Below, piece after piece: positions 14,814-22,308 of a DNA stretch of 39,471 nucleotides. The position numbers were made by a program, and so were the translations under genes. This stretch comes from Clostridia bacterium (GTDB lineage: Bacteria; Bacillota; Clostridia; Oscillospirales; Acutalibacteraceae): contig JAFSDM010000047.1 of assembly GCA_017436225.1 (NCBI GenBank), positions 1 through 39,471 of the forward strand, in the 5' to 3' direction. Each line of letters starts with the position of its first letter. Position 1 is the stretch's first letter. Below the pieces are notes generated by a model, which saw nothing but the letters and a program-made list of their open reading frames with translations, was not told the origin of the DNA and searched no databases.

Positions 14814-15461
14814 ATGAATTTTGACACTATTTTATTCGATTTAGACGGAACTCTTACCGACCCCGCAGAGGGTATAACAAATTCGGTGATATACGCCCTT
14901 AAAAAAATGGGCATTGCACCACCCGAAAGAAAAGAGCTTTTAAAATTTATAGGTCCGCCGCTTGCCCAATCGTTTGAGAAATATTTTAATCTGAGCTATG
15001 AGCAATCGCTGAAGGCGGTGGATATTTACCGAGAATATTTTGCGCCCAAGGGTCTTTTTGAAAACACCCTTTTTGACGGGGTGCCCGAAATGCTGAAAAG
15101 TCTTAAAAAAAATGGCAAAAAGATTGTTCTTGCCACTTCAAAGCCAACTGTTTTTGCAAATAAAATTTTAAAGCATTTTAATTTGTACGATTTTTTCGAC
15201 CTTACTGTTGGCAGTAACCTAGACGGAAGCCTTACAAATAAGGCGGAGGTTATTACAGTAGCGTTAGAACGGCTTGGAAATATTAAAAAAGACCGCGCCG
15301 TTATGGTTGGCGACAGGTCACACGACGTTATTGGCGGTATTAAAAACGGCTTATTCACCGTAGGTGTTACCTTTGGCTACGGCAGTGAGGAGGAGCTTAA
15401 AGCCGCGGGGGCAAGCCACATTGTTAACAGCGTTAAAGAGCTTACGGAATTTTTAATTTAA
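14814..15461 (+). CDS. HAD-family phosphatase, phosphoglycolate phosphatase-like
   Basis: The 215-residue product carries the three HAD motifs: DLDGTL with nucleophile Asp9, LATSKP (about 105) and GDRSHDVIGG (about 166). Its alpha-helical cap lies between motif I and II (about 20-85), as in the Gph/PpaX/YsaA group. It hydrolyses phosphate from a small metabolite; the exact substrate cannot be read from the sequence. AAAGGTGG stands 7 bases before the ATG. It is a single gene convergent with the cohesin gene. Confidence 0.88.
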   Translation: MNFDTILFDLDGTLTDPAEGITNSVIYALKKMGIAPPERKELLKFIGPPLAQSFEKYFNLSYEQSLKAVDIYREYFAPKGLFENTLFDGVPEMLKSLKKNGKKIVLATSKPTVFANKILKHFNLYDFFDLTVGSNLDGSLTNKAEVITVALERLGNIKKDRAVMVGDRSHDVIGGIKNGLFTVGVTFGYGSEEELKAAGASHIVNSVKELTEFLI

Positions 15462-15475
15462 AGGGTTATAAAAAT

Positions 15476-15503
15476 AGCGGTGGCACCAATCGGTGTCACC
15501 GCT
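15476..15503. terminator. Bidirectional terminator between convergent genes
   Basis: AGCGGTGGCACC-AATC-GGTGTCACCGCT has a 12-bp stem with one G-T pair. T-rich sequence follows on the plus strand and TTTTT on the minus strand. Confidence 0.85.
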
Positions 15504-15518
15504 TTAATGTTATTGTTT

Positions 15519-16511
15519 TTAATAATTAAGGGGATAATCCTCGGGGAAGAAGGTGAACATAAGCAAATATTCTGCATCGGCATCGTTTGTTTTGCCGTCG
15601 CCGTTGAAATCTGCTGCTTGATTAATTGGGTAATCCTCAGGGAAGAAGGTATGCATAAGTAAATACTCTGCATCGGCATCGGTTATTTGCTCAGAGCCGT
15701 CAACATCGCCGATTTTTACGGGACTAGGTAAGCGAGGAATAACTTCCTCAACCTCTTTTTTACAAACGGAGCAGGTACCAACCTTTAAGCCATCTTCTGT
15801 AATGGTAGCTTCCTTAGTTACAACCCATTCGGCAACTTTATGACCTTCGGATACAATTTCAACGGTTTCTACCTTATTACAGATAGAACAGGTTCTGTAT
15901 TTACTGCCGTTTTCGGTACAGGTTACTTCCTTGGTTACAACCCAATCGCTGTAGTTGTGAGCCACTTTAACAGAGGTGGAAACGCCCTTGCGCTGAGAGT
16001 CTGAATAGGCTTTGTTAGCAATACTTGCAGACTGGTCTACAACCAAGGAAATATCAATTTCATCACCTGTAGCGGGAGCTTTTTTAACTCTAAAGGTAAG
16101 GGTTGCAAGGGTACCTGTGTACATACAGTCCTCTTTAATAGTGCCGAAGCCCCACATAATTTTATAAGGGGTAACGGTGTGATAGCGGCTATCGGTAGCA
16201 TTGTTGGTAGCGGTACCATACTTGTATTTATTTATAATTGGGGAATGAGAGCCAATACAGTTTGAGCCCTCAGCGTGGTTGGGGCAAACAACCTCTAAAA
16301 GCTCTTTATCGTAACTGATTTCAAGACCTAATGTATAAAATCCTGCGTTGGTGGTGAGATTAAAATCAACGGTGAATTCCTCACCCACTAAAACGCTGCT
16401 TTTTGATGGAACTGCTTCAACAACAATTTTTTCGCCTTCAGCGAATGCGGAAATTGAAAAAACAGAAAAACAAAGAAAGACAACAAGCAAAAGTGATATA
16501 ATTTTTTTCAT
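15519..16511 (-). CDS. Secreted cohesin-plus-dockerin protein
   Basis: The 330-residue product has a signal peptide (1-24, cut near AFA-EGE) and a cohesin-like beta domain (about 28-178: VLVGEEFTVDF, GFYTLGLEISYD, GTLATLTFRV). Two Cys-pair repeats of about 37 residues follow (WVVTKEVTCTENGSK...CSIC and WVVTKEATITEDGLK...CSVC). A C-terminal dockerin (about 268-328) has two repeats that are almost copies of each other (DADAEYLLMHTFFPEDYP and DADAEYLLMFTFFPEDYP). A protein with both halves of a cohesin-dockerin pair could act as a small adaptor at the cell surface. No catalytic domain is present. AAAGGA precedes the ATG; a consensus promoter is at 16555-16583. Confidence 0.87.
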   Translation of the reverse strand: MKKIISLLLVVFLCFSVFSISAFAEGEKIVVEAVPSKSSVLVGEEFTVDFNLTTNAGFYTLGLEISYDKELLEVVCPNHAEGSNCIGSHSPIINKYKYGTATNNATDSRYHTVTPYKIMWGFGTIKEDCMYTGTLATLTFRVKKAPATGDEIDISLVVDQSASIANKAYSDSQRKGVSTSVKVAHNYSDWVVTKEVTCTENGSKYRTCSICNKVETVEIVSEGHKVAEWVVTKEATITEDGLKVGTCSVCKKEVEEVIPRLPSPVKIGDVDGSEQITDADAEYLLMHTFFPEDYPINQAADFNGDGKTNDADAEYLLMFTFFPEDYPLNY

Positions 16512-16554
16512 AACGAATTATTCCTTTCTTTTATAATACATTACTAACGATATC

Positions 16555-16583
16555 ATTATAACTTTAATTTTGTTAATTGTCAA
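16555..16583 (-). promoter_or_regulatory. Sigma-A promoter of the cohesin-dockerin gene
   Basis: On the minus strand TTGACA (16578-16583), 17 bases, TATAAT (16555-16560): perfect consensus, implying strong expression. Confidence 0.88.
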
Positions 16584-16605
16584 CAATTATTTGCGCAAAA
16601 ACATC

Positions 16606-16632
16606 ACTTCAAGCGAAGTTTCCTCTTGAAGT
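16606..16632 (+). promoter_or_regulatory. Inverted repeat over the -35, candidate operator
   Basis: ACTTCAAG (16606-16613) and CTTGAAGT (16625-16632) form a perfect 8-bp inverted repeat with an 11-base centre. The right arm contains the -35 of the reductase gene, the position expected of a repressor site. Confidence 0.45.
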
Positions 16633-16654
16633 TTACAAATTATAATAGTATAAT
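16626..16654 (+). promoter_or_regulatory. Sigma-A promoter of the flavoreductase/DUF4364 unit
   Basis: TTGAAG (16626-16631), 17 bases, TATAAT (16649-16654), 31 bases before the start codon. Confidence 0.75.
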
Positions 16655-16685
16655 AATTAAAACGAAACATAAAGGATAAATATTT

Positions 16686-17195
16686 ATGCCTAATCTTATA
16701 ATATACGGCTCACCTAACAAGCATTCCTTTACTATGGAGCTTTTAGAAAAAATCCTCTTAAATGACCTTTCTGATTACAATTTTTTTGATTGCTTTGAAG
16801 CCAAGCCCGTCCCTTGCGACGGTTGTGGCTACTGTAAGGAAAACGAGGGTTGCAAATTCACTGATTTGAACGGATTTTTTGAAGATTTTAAAAAAGCAAA
16901 AGAGGTTATTTTTGCTTTTCCTGTGTATAACGGAAGCTTCCCTGCGCCGTTAAAATCGCTTATTGACCGTTTTCAGTTTCTTTATTATGACAGATTTTTT
17001 AAAAACCGCCGCCCCCCTATTGAGGGTATTCGTGAAGTGACCTTAGTTATTACTGCGGGTAGTAAAAATGACCCGCTACCCCTTATAACGGCACAACTCA
17101 GCCCGCTTTTTACGGTGTGTGGCTGCAAGCTAAAACGTGCGATAGTCTTAACGGGTACCGACACGGTCCCTACCCTTTTAACAAAAGATTTTTAA
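16686..17195 (+). CDS. Flavodoxin-fold NAD(P)H-dependent FMN reductase-like protein
   Basis: The 169-residue product begins with a nucleotide-phosphate loop (IIYGSPNKHSFTMELLE, FMN phosphate site of the flavodoxin fold). It contains a Cys cluster CDGCGYCKENEGC (about 44-56) typical of iron-sulfur flavoprotein and NADPH-dependent FMN reductase relatives, and a conserved FPVYNGSFPAPLKSLIDR segment (about 79-96). It probably reduces flavin or a quinone/metal substrate with NAD(P)H; the cluster may or may not bind Fe-S. The ribosome site is modest (AAAGGA). It is followed 15 bases later by a DUF4364 gene. Confidence 0.78.
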   Translation: MPNLIIYGSPNKHSFTMELLEKILLNDLSDYNFFDCFEAKPVPCDGCGYCKENEGCKFTDLNGFFEDFKKAKEVIFAFPVYNGSFPAPLKSLIDRFQFLYYDRFFKNRRPPIEGIREVTLVITAGSKNDPLPLITAQLSPLFTVCGCKLKRAIVLTGTDTVPTLLTKDF

Positions 17196-17210
17196 ATTCA
17201 GGAGATAAAA

Positions 17211-17765
17211 ATGGCAAACGATAACAGATTTGAAAAGCTTGTTCCTACCGATAAATTTTTCGGCGGTGACCTAAAGGTTTTAATATGCTATATGCTTTCG
17301 GCACTCGGTGAAGCCGTTCCCATAACCGAAACGACTCAGCTTTTCCATTATGAGGGTATTGCAAACTATTTTGACACCCAGACAGCAATTTACGAGCTTG
17401 AAAAAGAGGGATATATTTCTGAGGGCGAAAGGTCAAAAGGTTTAATGGCAATAACCGAAAAGGGCGAGGCGCTTTCAAACACCCTTAAGGATAGCGTTTC
17501 GGCGGTGCTTAGGGAAAAGGTGTACGGGGCGGTTGTAAAAATGCTTGCCCGCTATAAAGCCGAGCGTGACACCGATATTAAAATTGAAGAAAGAAACGGT
17601 GGTTTTTTACTTACCTACTCTGTTATGGGTGGCGAAGAGCCTGTGATTTCATTTAGCATAATGCTTCCCAATATGGCTCAGGCAAATCACCTTAAAGAGC
17701 ATATTTTAAAAAATCCAAAATATTACTGTGATTCGTTTATTGATTTGCTAACTGAGAATATGTAA
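17211..17765 (+). CDS. DUF4364 family winged-helix protein
   Basis: The 184-residue product matches the clostridial DUF4364 pattern: an N-terminal region (about 15-90) that looks like a winged helix (LKVLICYMLSALGEAVPITE, then YELEKEGYISE and ITEKGEAL), and a C-terminal alpha-beta part. It is probably a transcriptional regulator, but its target is unknown. CAGGAGA lies about 6 bases before the ATG, and it is co-transcribed with the flavoreductase gene. Confidence 0.85.
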   Translation: MANDNRFEKLVPTDKFFGGDLKVLICYMLSALGEAVPITETTQLFHYEGIANYFDTQTAIYELEKEGYISEGERSKGLMAITEKGEALSNTLKDSVSAVLREKVYGAVVKMLARYKAERDTDIKIEERNGGFLLTYSVMGGEEPVISFSIMLPNMAQANHLKEHILKNPKYYCDSFIDLLTENM

Positions 17766-17769
17766 AAAT

Positions 17770-17804
17770 AAAGCGTTAAGGAGTTTTGTGGCTCTTTAAC
17801 GCTT
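17770..17804. terminator. Bidirectional terminator
   Basis: AAAGCGTTAAGGAG and CTCTTTAACGCTTT form a 14-bp stem with one G-T pair, with T-rich flanks on both strands. It separates the convergent DUF4364 and membrane protein genes. Confidence 0.88.
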
Positions 17805-17814
17805 TTAATTTTAT

Positions 17815-18273
17815 TTAGTACATCCAACTTGATGGAATTAAAAAGGTGTAGGGTGCGGTAACTACCGCAAATATTAAAGAAAATTTAAGTCTAAGCAATT
17901 TTTCATCCTTTTTAAAAGTGAAAAAATAATTTAAGACAAAAATTAAAGCTGCGGCCATTATAACTGCGGGTAAGGTTAAATATAGTTCATCGGCCATAAC
18001 GATAACGTCTTTAAGCACGGTCATTACCATTAAAAACATATAACCCGCCGCTATAATATCCGAAAGCATACCAAATAAAAATATTTTAAAAATATGCTTT
18101 TTGTACCACTGCTTTTTATCGGCTATTTTCAAAGCAACCATGCCTATTATTAAAACCAAGCTATCAATAATAAAGTTGCCGGGTAAAATTACAAGCCACA
18201 CCTGCGGAAATAAAAGAAGCATCCAAAACGGGAATAACACATTATAAAGCTTAACTCTGTTTTTGTTTTTCAT
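17815..18273 (-). CDS. Small integral membrane protein, 152 aa
   Basis: I do not recognise a named family. About five hydrophobic segments are visible: two near the N-terminus (VLFPFWMLLLFPQVWLVIL and FIIDSLVLIIGMVAL), then IFLFGMLSDIIAAGYMF, LPAVIMAAALIFVLNYFF and LKFSLIFAVVTAPYTFLI. The ATG at 18273 (MKNKN) is preferred: AAAGG is 8-9 bases upstream, while a GTG three codons earlier overlaps that site. It starts 14 bases after the DUF4080 gene and is probably the third gene of the trmB unit. Confidence 0.72.
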   Translation of the reverse strand: MKNKNRVKLYNVLFPFWMLLLFPQVWLVILPGNFIIDSLVLIIGMVALKIADKKQWYKKHIFKIFLFGMLSDIIAAGYMFLMVMTVLKDVIVMADELYLTLPAVIMAAALIFVLNYFFTFKKDEKLLRLKFSLIFAVVTAPYTFLIPSSWMY

Positions 18274-18287
18274 GGTAATCACCTTTT

Positions 18288-19943
18288 TTACAAAAAATCC
18301 GCAGGATAAATTTTATGTGCGATGTATTTGCCGTTTTGTTTTTCATCATAATCCACATAACCGCCGCAGTTTTCGCCGTAAAGCCAAAAAGCGCATCGCA
18401 AAACGCCCTTTTTCTTTTTGGTTTCGGGGTTTAATTCAAGCTGTTTTTTAAATTCCCGTAAGGCTTTATCGGGCACCATTAGGCATTTTGGCAAGGAACT
18501 GCTTTTTACCGATGATGCGATATCCAACACAAGGGCATCACGAAGTGTTTTTGTGTCGGCACCGAAAAAATTATAAACCTTTTCTACATAATCGTTAAGC
18601 GGACAGCTTTTTAAATCTGTAAACTTGCCAAGCGCGGTTAAAGTATCAAACGGATTTAAGCCCTTACCCTTAAAAATCAGATTATTGGTAAGGGTAAATC
18701 TGCCGCTTCCGACAAAGCGGTCAAGCGCATTTTCGGTGTAGTGCAAGGATTTAATTTCATCCGCCGAAAGCCACGGAGTTGAAGTTACCTCATAGGGCGG
18801 ATTTTTTGAAAATTCAAGGGGATATTTTTCCTTAAATCGGCGCATATCAGCACCGTGAAGCAGCTTTAAAAATCCAAGCTGAAGCATATCGGCGCTGAGC
18901 TTAAACGCCTTATTAAAGCCCGATTTAAAGCTTTCATAATCTTCCATAGGCAGCCCTGCAATTAGGTCTATATGAATATGTATATTGCCTAAATCGCAAA
19001 GCTTTTTAATGTTTTCGTAAAGCCTTTCGGTATTTGTTTTGCGATTTATTGCTTCAAGGGTTTTTGGGTTAAAGCTTTGTATACCGATTTCAAACTGAAT
19101 GGCGCCCTCAGGGGCGGTTTTGAGCAGTTCAAAATCCTCATTCCGTAAAAGGTCGCCCGCAATTTCAAAATGGAAGCAGACGCCTCTTGGTATTTTTTTA
19201 CCGTAGTTTTCTATTATAAACTGCCAAATTTCAAAGGCTCTTTGGCGGTTGGCGTTAAAGGTTCTGTCAACAAATTTTATAATTTTACTGCCCGATGCGG
19301 CAAGGGTTAAAATATCATTTTTAGCCCTGTCAAGCGGGAAAAATCTAACTCCGCCAAGTCTGCCCGAAAGGCAAAAAGCGCAGGAAAACGGGCAACCGCG
19401 GCTTGTTTCTAAATAAACTATTCTGCCGCCGAGCGAATTTAAAAATTCTTCGCCATACGGGCAAACGGGTATTTCGACCGATGTGTTGGGTGAATTTATA
19501 ACCATCCCCTGCTCTGCCTTATAGCATAGCCCCGAAATTTTGCTTAAATCGCTATCATTTTGAAGTGCGTTTAAAAGCTCGGCAAAGGGCTTTTCACCCT
19601 CGCCCGAGATAATAAAATCTACAAAATCGTTTGAAAGCAGCTCATCAGGGTTATAGGAAACCTCGGGACCGCCTAAAAGTATTTTAACGCCGCTTGATTT
19701 AAGCCGCTCGGCAAGCCTTTTAACAAGGGTAATATTCCAAATATAGCAGGAAAAGGCTATTAAATCGGCTTTTTCGGCAGATATTCTTTGGGCAAGGTCA
19801 TCTTCATTCTCATTCACGGTGCCCTCTAAAACCTTTACCGAAATGTTGCTTGCGCATAGCTCCTTGGCAGAATAATAAAGGTACCACGGGGCAAGGGTGC
19901 TGTGAACGTACTGCGAGGCGAGTGATACAATTACCGTTTTCAT
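18288..19943 (-). CDS. B12-binding-type radical SAM protein, DUF4080 family
   Basis: The 551-residue product has an N-terminal cobalamin-binding-like Rossmann domain (about 1-130, with GVKILLGGPEVSYNP). A radical SAM barrel starts at the cluster motif CPFSCAFC (about 184-191). A C-terminal DUF4080 region includes DMLQLGFLKLLHG and a Cys-containing tail. Such proteins modify unknown substrates using SAM-derived radicals; relatives are often annotated Fe-S oxidoreductases. Its ATG overlaps the trmB stop by 4 bases (ATGA), so the two are translationally coupled. Confidence 0.88.
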   Translation of the reverse strand: MKTVIVSLASQYVHSTLAPWYLYYSAKELCASNISVKVLEGTVNENEDDLAQRISAEKADLIAFSCYIWNITLVKRLAERLKSSGVKILLGGPEVSYNPDELLSNDFVDFIISGEGEKPFAELLNALQNDSDLSKISGLCYKAEQGMVINSPNTSVEIPVCPYGEEFLNSLGGRIVYLETSRGCPFSCAFCLSGRLGGVRFFPLDRAKNDILTLAASGSKIIKFVDRTFNANRQRAFEIWQFIIENYGKKIPRGVCFHFEIAGDLLRNEDFELLKTAPEGAIQFEIGIQSFNPKTLEAINRKTNTERLYENIKKLCDLGNIHIHIDLIAGLPMEDYESFKSGFNKAFKLSADMLQLGFLKLLHGADMRRFKEKYPLEFSKNPPYEVTSTPWLSADEIKSLHYTENALDRFVGSGRFTLTNNLIFKGKGLNPFDTLTALGKFTDLKSCPLNDYVEKVYNFFGADTKTLRDALVLDIASSVKSSSLPKCLMVPDKALREFKKQLELNPETKKKKGVLRCAFWLYGENCGGYVDYDEKQNGKYIAHKIYPADFL

Positions 19944-20602
19944 TTGAGGTATGCCTCAAGCCTGTAAATCGGAAAGCCGAGGGAAGAAAATCTAGCCTCA
20001 TACTCGGTTACGATATTGCCTTCAAAATCACTTTTATGCAAATCAAGAGATATGTTTTTAAGGGTGAAGCCGTAATCGCTTAAATGCTCAATAGAAAATT
20101 CAAAAAGCTGACGGTTATCGGTCTTTTGATGAATTTCAGCGCCCTTTTGCATAATTGTATCGTAAATTTTTAAAAAGTGGGTTGCAGTAAGACGATGGGA
20201 AGCGTACCTCTTTTTGGGAAAAGGACAGGAAAAATTAAGGTAAATTCTGGAAATACTATTCGGCTTTATATATTTTAAAAGGTACTCCGCTCCGCTATTT
20301 AAAAAGTGAACGTTTGGCAAGGCTTCACACTTTTTACAGGCGGCTAAAATTACGTTATCGCTTTTTTCTACCGCAAGGAAGTTAATATCAGGGTTTCGGC
20401 TTGCCATCTCTGCCACAAACTGACCCTTGCCACAACCAACCTCTAAATAAACGGGGTTATTATTACCAAAAAGCTCTGAGAAATCTATATACTCAGGGGT
20501 TTCCGCCGCCTTGCGGTAATCCTTTTCATCACTTTTTGCTATAATAAGATTATTAAGGGCAAGTAGCTTTTCGTTTAAATTTTTCTTTCTTCTCATTCGC
20601 AT
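19940..20602 (-). CDS. trmB: tRNA (guanine-N7)-methyltransferase TrmB
   Basis: Methylates G46 in the variable loop of tRNAs using SAM. The 220-residue product has the SAM site YLEVGCGKGQF (about 52-62), FLAVEKSDNV for the adenosine ribose, and the C-terminal TEYEARFSSLG. The usual catalytic-region segment (D or T)PWPKKRH reads NFSCPFPKKRYASHRLT here, so the Asp common in well-studied homologues is Cys. Variation at this site occurs in some clostridia, but it is worth noting. AAAGGA is 9 bases before the ATG; a promoter lies at 20642-20670. First gene of a three-gene unit. Confidence 0.9.
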   Translation of the reverse strand: MRMRRKKNLNEKLLALNNLIIAKSDEKDYRKAAETPEYIDFSELFGNNNPVYLEVGCGKGQFVAEMASRNPDINFLAVEKSDNVILAACKKCEALPNVHFLNSGAEYLLKYIKPNSISRIYLNFSCPFPKKRYASHRLTATHFLKIYDTIMQKGAEIHQKTDNRQLFEFSIEHLSDYGFTLKNISLDLHKSDFEGNIVTEYEARFSSLGFPIYRLEAYLK

Positions 20603-20641
20603 AGACTGTTTTCCTTTGATATAAGTTTTAAGATAATAAAT

Positions 20642-20670
20642 ATTATATCATAAACAAAAATAAGTGGCAA
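20642..20670 (-). promoter_or_regulatory. Sigma-A promoter of trmB
   Basis: On the minus strand TTGCCA (20665-20670), 17 bases, TATAAT (20642-20647). Confidence 0.72.
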
Positions 20671-20695
20671 TAAAAATTATTGCACTTAATGAAAA

Positions 20696-20718
20696 AAGGG
20701 CGACCGATGGTCGCCCTT
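20696..20718 (-). terminator. Terminator of nagB
   Basis: AAGGGCGACC-GAT-GGTCGCCCTT is a 10-bp stem followed on the minus strand by TTTTTT, 17 bases after the nagB stop. Confidence 0.9.
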
Positions 20719-20735
20719 AAACTTCTTATTAAGAA

Positions 20736-21521
20736 TTATTTTTCGTTTTTATAGATTTCTTTAAAATACTTGTAGGTGTCAACCTTTAACTCGCCGCAAG
20801 CAGCCTCATCACAAGCGATGATGCCATCCTGATGGAGCTGTAAAGCGCTGATGGTCCAAGCGTGGTCAACGCCGCCCTCAACACAGTGGCGAAGAGCGCG
20901 AGCCTTATTGTGACCGCTGATTAAAAGAAGAACCTGTTTAGAATCGCAAACGGTACCTACGCCAACAGAAAGTGCAGTTTTGGGAACCTTGTTAGTATCA
21001 TTATCAAAGAAGCGGGAGTTAGCAATAAGGGTATCCTCTGTAAGAGCTCTAACGCCTGTTCTTGAAGTAAGTGAAGTAAATGGCTCATTGAAAGCAATGT
21101 GACCGTCTACGCCGCTATCGCCAAGGAAAAGGTCAATTTGACCGTAGGAAGCAATTTTTGCTTCATAACGAGCGCATTCAGCTTCTAAATCCTCTGCCAT
21201 ACCGTTTAAGATATTAACGTTTTCTGCAGGGATATCAATATGATTAAAGAAGTTGTCGTGCATAAAGTACCAATAGCTTTGGTCGTGTTCTCTGGGAAGA
21301 CCAACGTACTCATCCATATTAAAGGTTACAACGTTTTTAAAGGTAACCTTACCAGCCTTGTTCATTTCAATAAGTCTTTTGTAAACGCCAAGGGGTGATG
21401 AACCTGTTGGAAGTCCCAAAACAAAGGGACGGTCTTCCTTATGAGCATTGATAGCGTCAGCAATATGCTGAGCTGCCCATTCGCTCATATTTTCATAGTT
21501 TTCTTTGATAATAAGTTTCAT
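20736..21521 (-). CDS. nagB: Glucosamine-6-phosphate deaminase
   Basis: Converts glucosamine 6-phosphate to fructose 6-phosphate and ammonia in amino-sugar catabolism. The 261-residue product has [16 protein letters not shown] (substrate phosphate loop, about 34-49), NMDEYVGLP with the catalytic Asp (about 70), and GHIAFNEP (about 140). The residues before that motif read [12 protein letters not shown] where LGGIGxDGHIAF is more usual. TAGGAG precedes the ATG. It is a single gene with its own promoter and terminator; nagA is not in the window. Confidence 0.95.
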   Translation of the reverse strand: MKLIIKENYENMSEWAAQHIADAINAHKEDRPFVLGLPTGSSPLGVYKRLIEMNKAGKVTFKNVVTFNMDEYVGLPREHDQSYWYFMHDNFFNHIDIPAENVNILNGMAEDLEAECARYEAKIASYGQIDLFLGDSGVDGHIAFNEPFTSLTSRTGVRALTEDTLIANSRFFDNDTNKVPKTALSVGVGTVCDSKQVLLLISGHNKARALRHCVEGGVDHAWTISALQLHQDGIIACDEAACGELKVDTYKYFKEIYKNEK

Positions 21522-21576
21522 AAAAATTACTCCTATTCAATATAGAATAACCGTATTTTTTGAACGCGGTTTATGC

Positions 21577-21596
21577 AAAAAAGCAACTGCTTTTTT
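21577..21596 (-). promoter_or_regulatory. Palindrome in nagB leader
   Basis: AAAAAAGCA-AC-TGCTTTTTT is a perfect 9-bp inverted repeat just downstream of the nagB transcription start. A second, looser inverted repeat (AACCG / CGGTT, 21549-21571) follows. Either an operator or a leader hairpin is possible. Confidence 0.45.
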
Positions 21597-21605
21597 AACA
21601 AAATT

Positions 21606-21634
21606 ATTATTGCACAACGATGAAAAAATGTCAA
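21606..21634 (-). promoter_or_regulatory. Promoter of nagB
   Basis: On the minus strand TTGACA (21629-21634), 17 bases, AATAAT (21606-21611), giving a leader of about 80 bases. Confidence 0.7.
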
Positions 21635-21687
21635 TATTTTTTTAGGTTAAATCTAAATAAAAGTTTTTTACTGTTTTTCAAAATTTT

Positions 21688-22308
21688 CTACAAAATAACA
21701 ACTTCGCCCATATTTAATATATGAATATCAGGCTCATTTTTAATGTTCCCCATAACGGTGGAATTAATATTAAACTCATCGTTATTTTCGTTTGGTAGAT
21801 GCAAAACGTAAACTTTACTTGCGCCAAGATTTTTCAAAAGCCTTAATGATGACGGCGAATTAAAATACGAAAAGGGTGCAAGTAAAACATCGGGTTTTGA
21901 ATTTTCAGCCAAATTTTTAAGGTTTGCAGGCGAAGCATCACCCATAAACCAAACGGTTTTAGAACCCTTAATAATAAAGCTTAAATGCTTTGCATCGGTT
22001 TTACCAATATGCCGCGTTTCAGCCGAGCTTACCGTAACCCCTTTCACGCTTTGGGGAGTTGGGCAGTCCGGACTTATAATTTTGTTTCCCGTTTTATTTT
22101 CATAATAAAGGGCAAACTCATTATCAAAATGGTCGGTGTGAAAATGAGTGTAGGCAACAATATCAGGCAAACTGTGAAAAAGCTTAAGCTTTATGTCATT
22201 GGGTGTAGCTAAATATGGCGGTAAATCACCGCAAACACCGTCAAGCAGTATGCGAACGCCATCAAGTGTAAGCAGCACTCCGGCATTTGCGGTTCTTAAT
22301 ATTTTCAT
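21688..22308 (-). CDS. MBL-fold metallo-hydrolase
   Basis: The 206-residue product has the metallo-beta-lactamase-fold metal motif THFHTDHFD (about 54-62) and a second metal segment FMGDASP (about 120-126), like UlaG/YcjY-type small MBL proteins. The substrate is unknown. Its ATG shares one base with the stop of the fused E1 gene (TAATG), so it is translationally coupled to the dehydrogenase operon as its last gene. The reason for this coupling is not evident; a thioester or lactone hydrolase role would be a guess. Confidence 0.82.
   Translation of the reverse strand: MKILRTANAGVLLTLDGVRILLDGVCGDLPPYLATPNDIKLKLFHSLPDIVAYTHFHTDHFDNEFALYYENKTGNKIISPDCPTPQSVKGVTVSSAETRHIGKTDAKHLSFIIKGSKTVWFMGDASPANLKNLAENSKPDVLLAPFSYFNSPSSLRLLKNLGASKVYVLHLPNENNDEFNINSTVMGNIKNEPDIHILNMGEVVIL

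Noticed and set aside
16686-17195. Truncated flavoprotein
   Set aside because: The C-terminus is short but the flavodoxin fold elements are all visible, and a good ribosome site for the next gene follows 15 bases later, so there is no sign of a frameshift.
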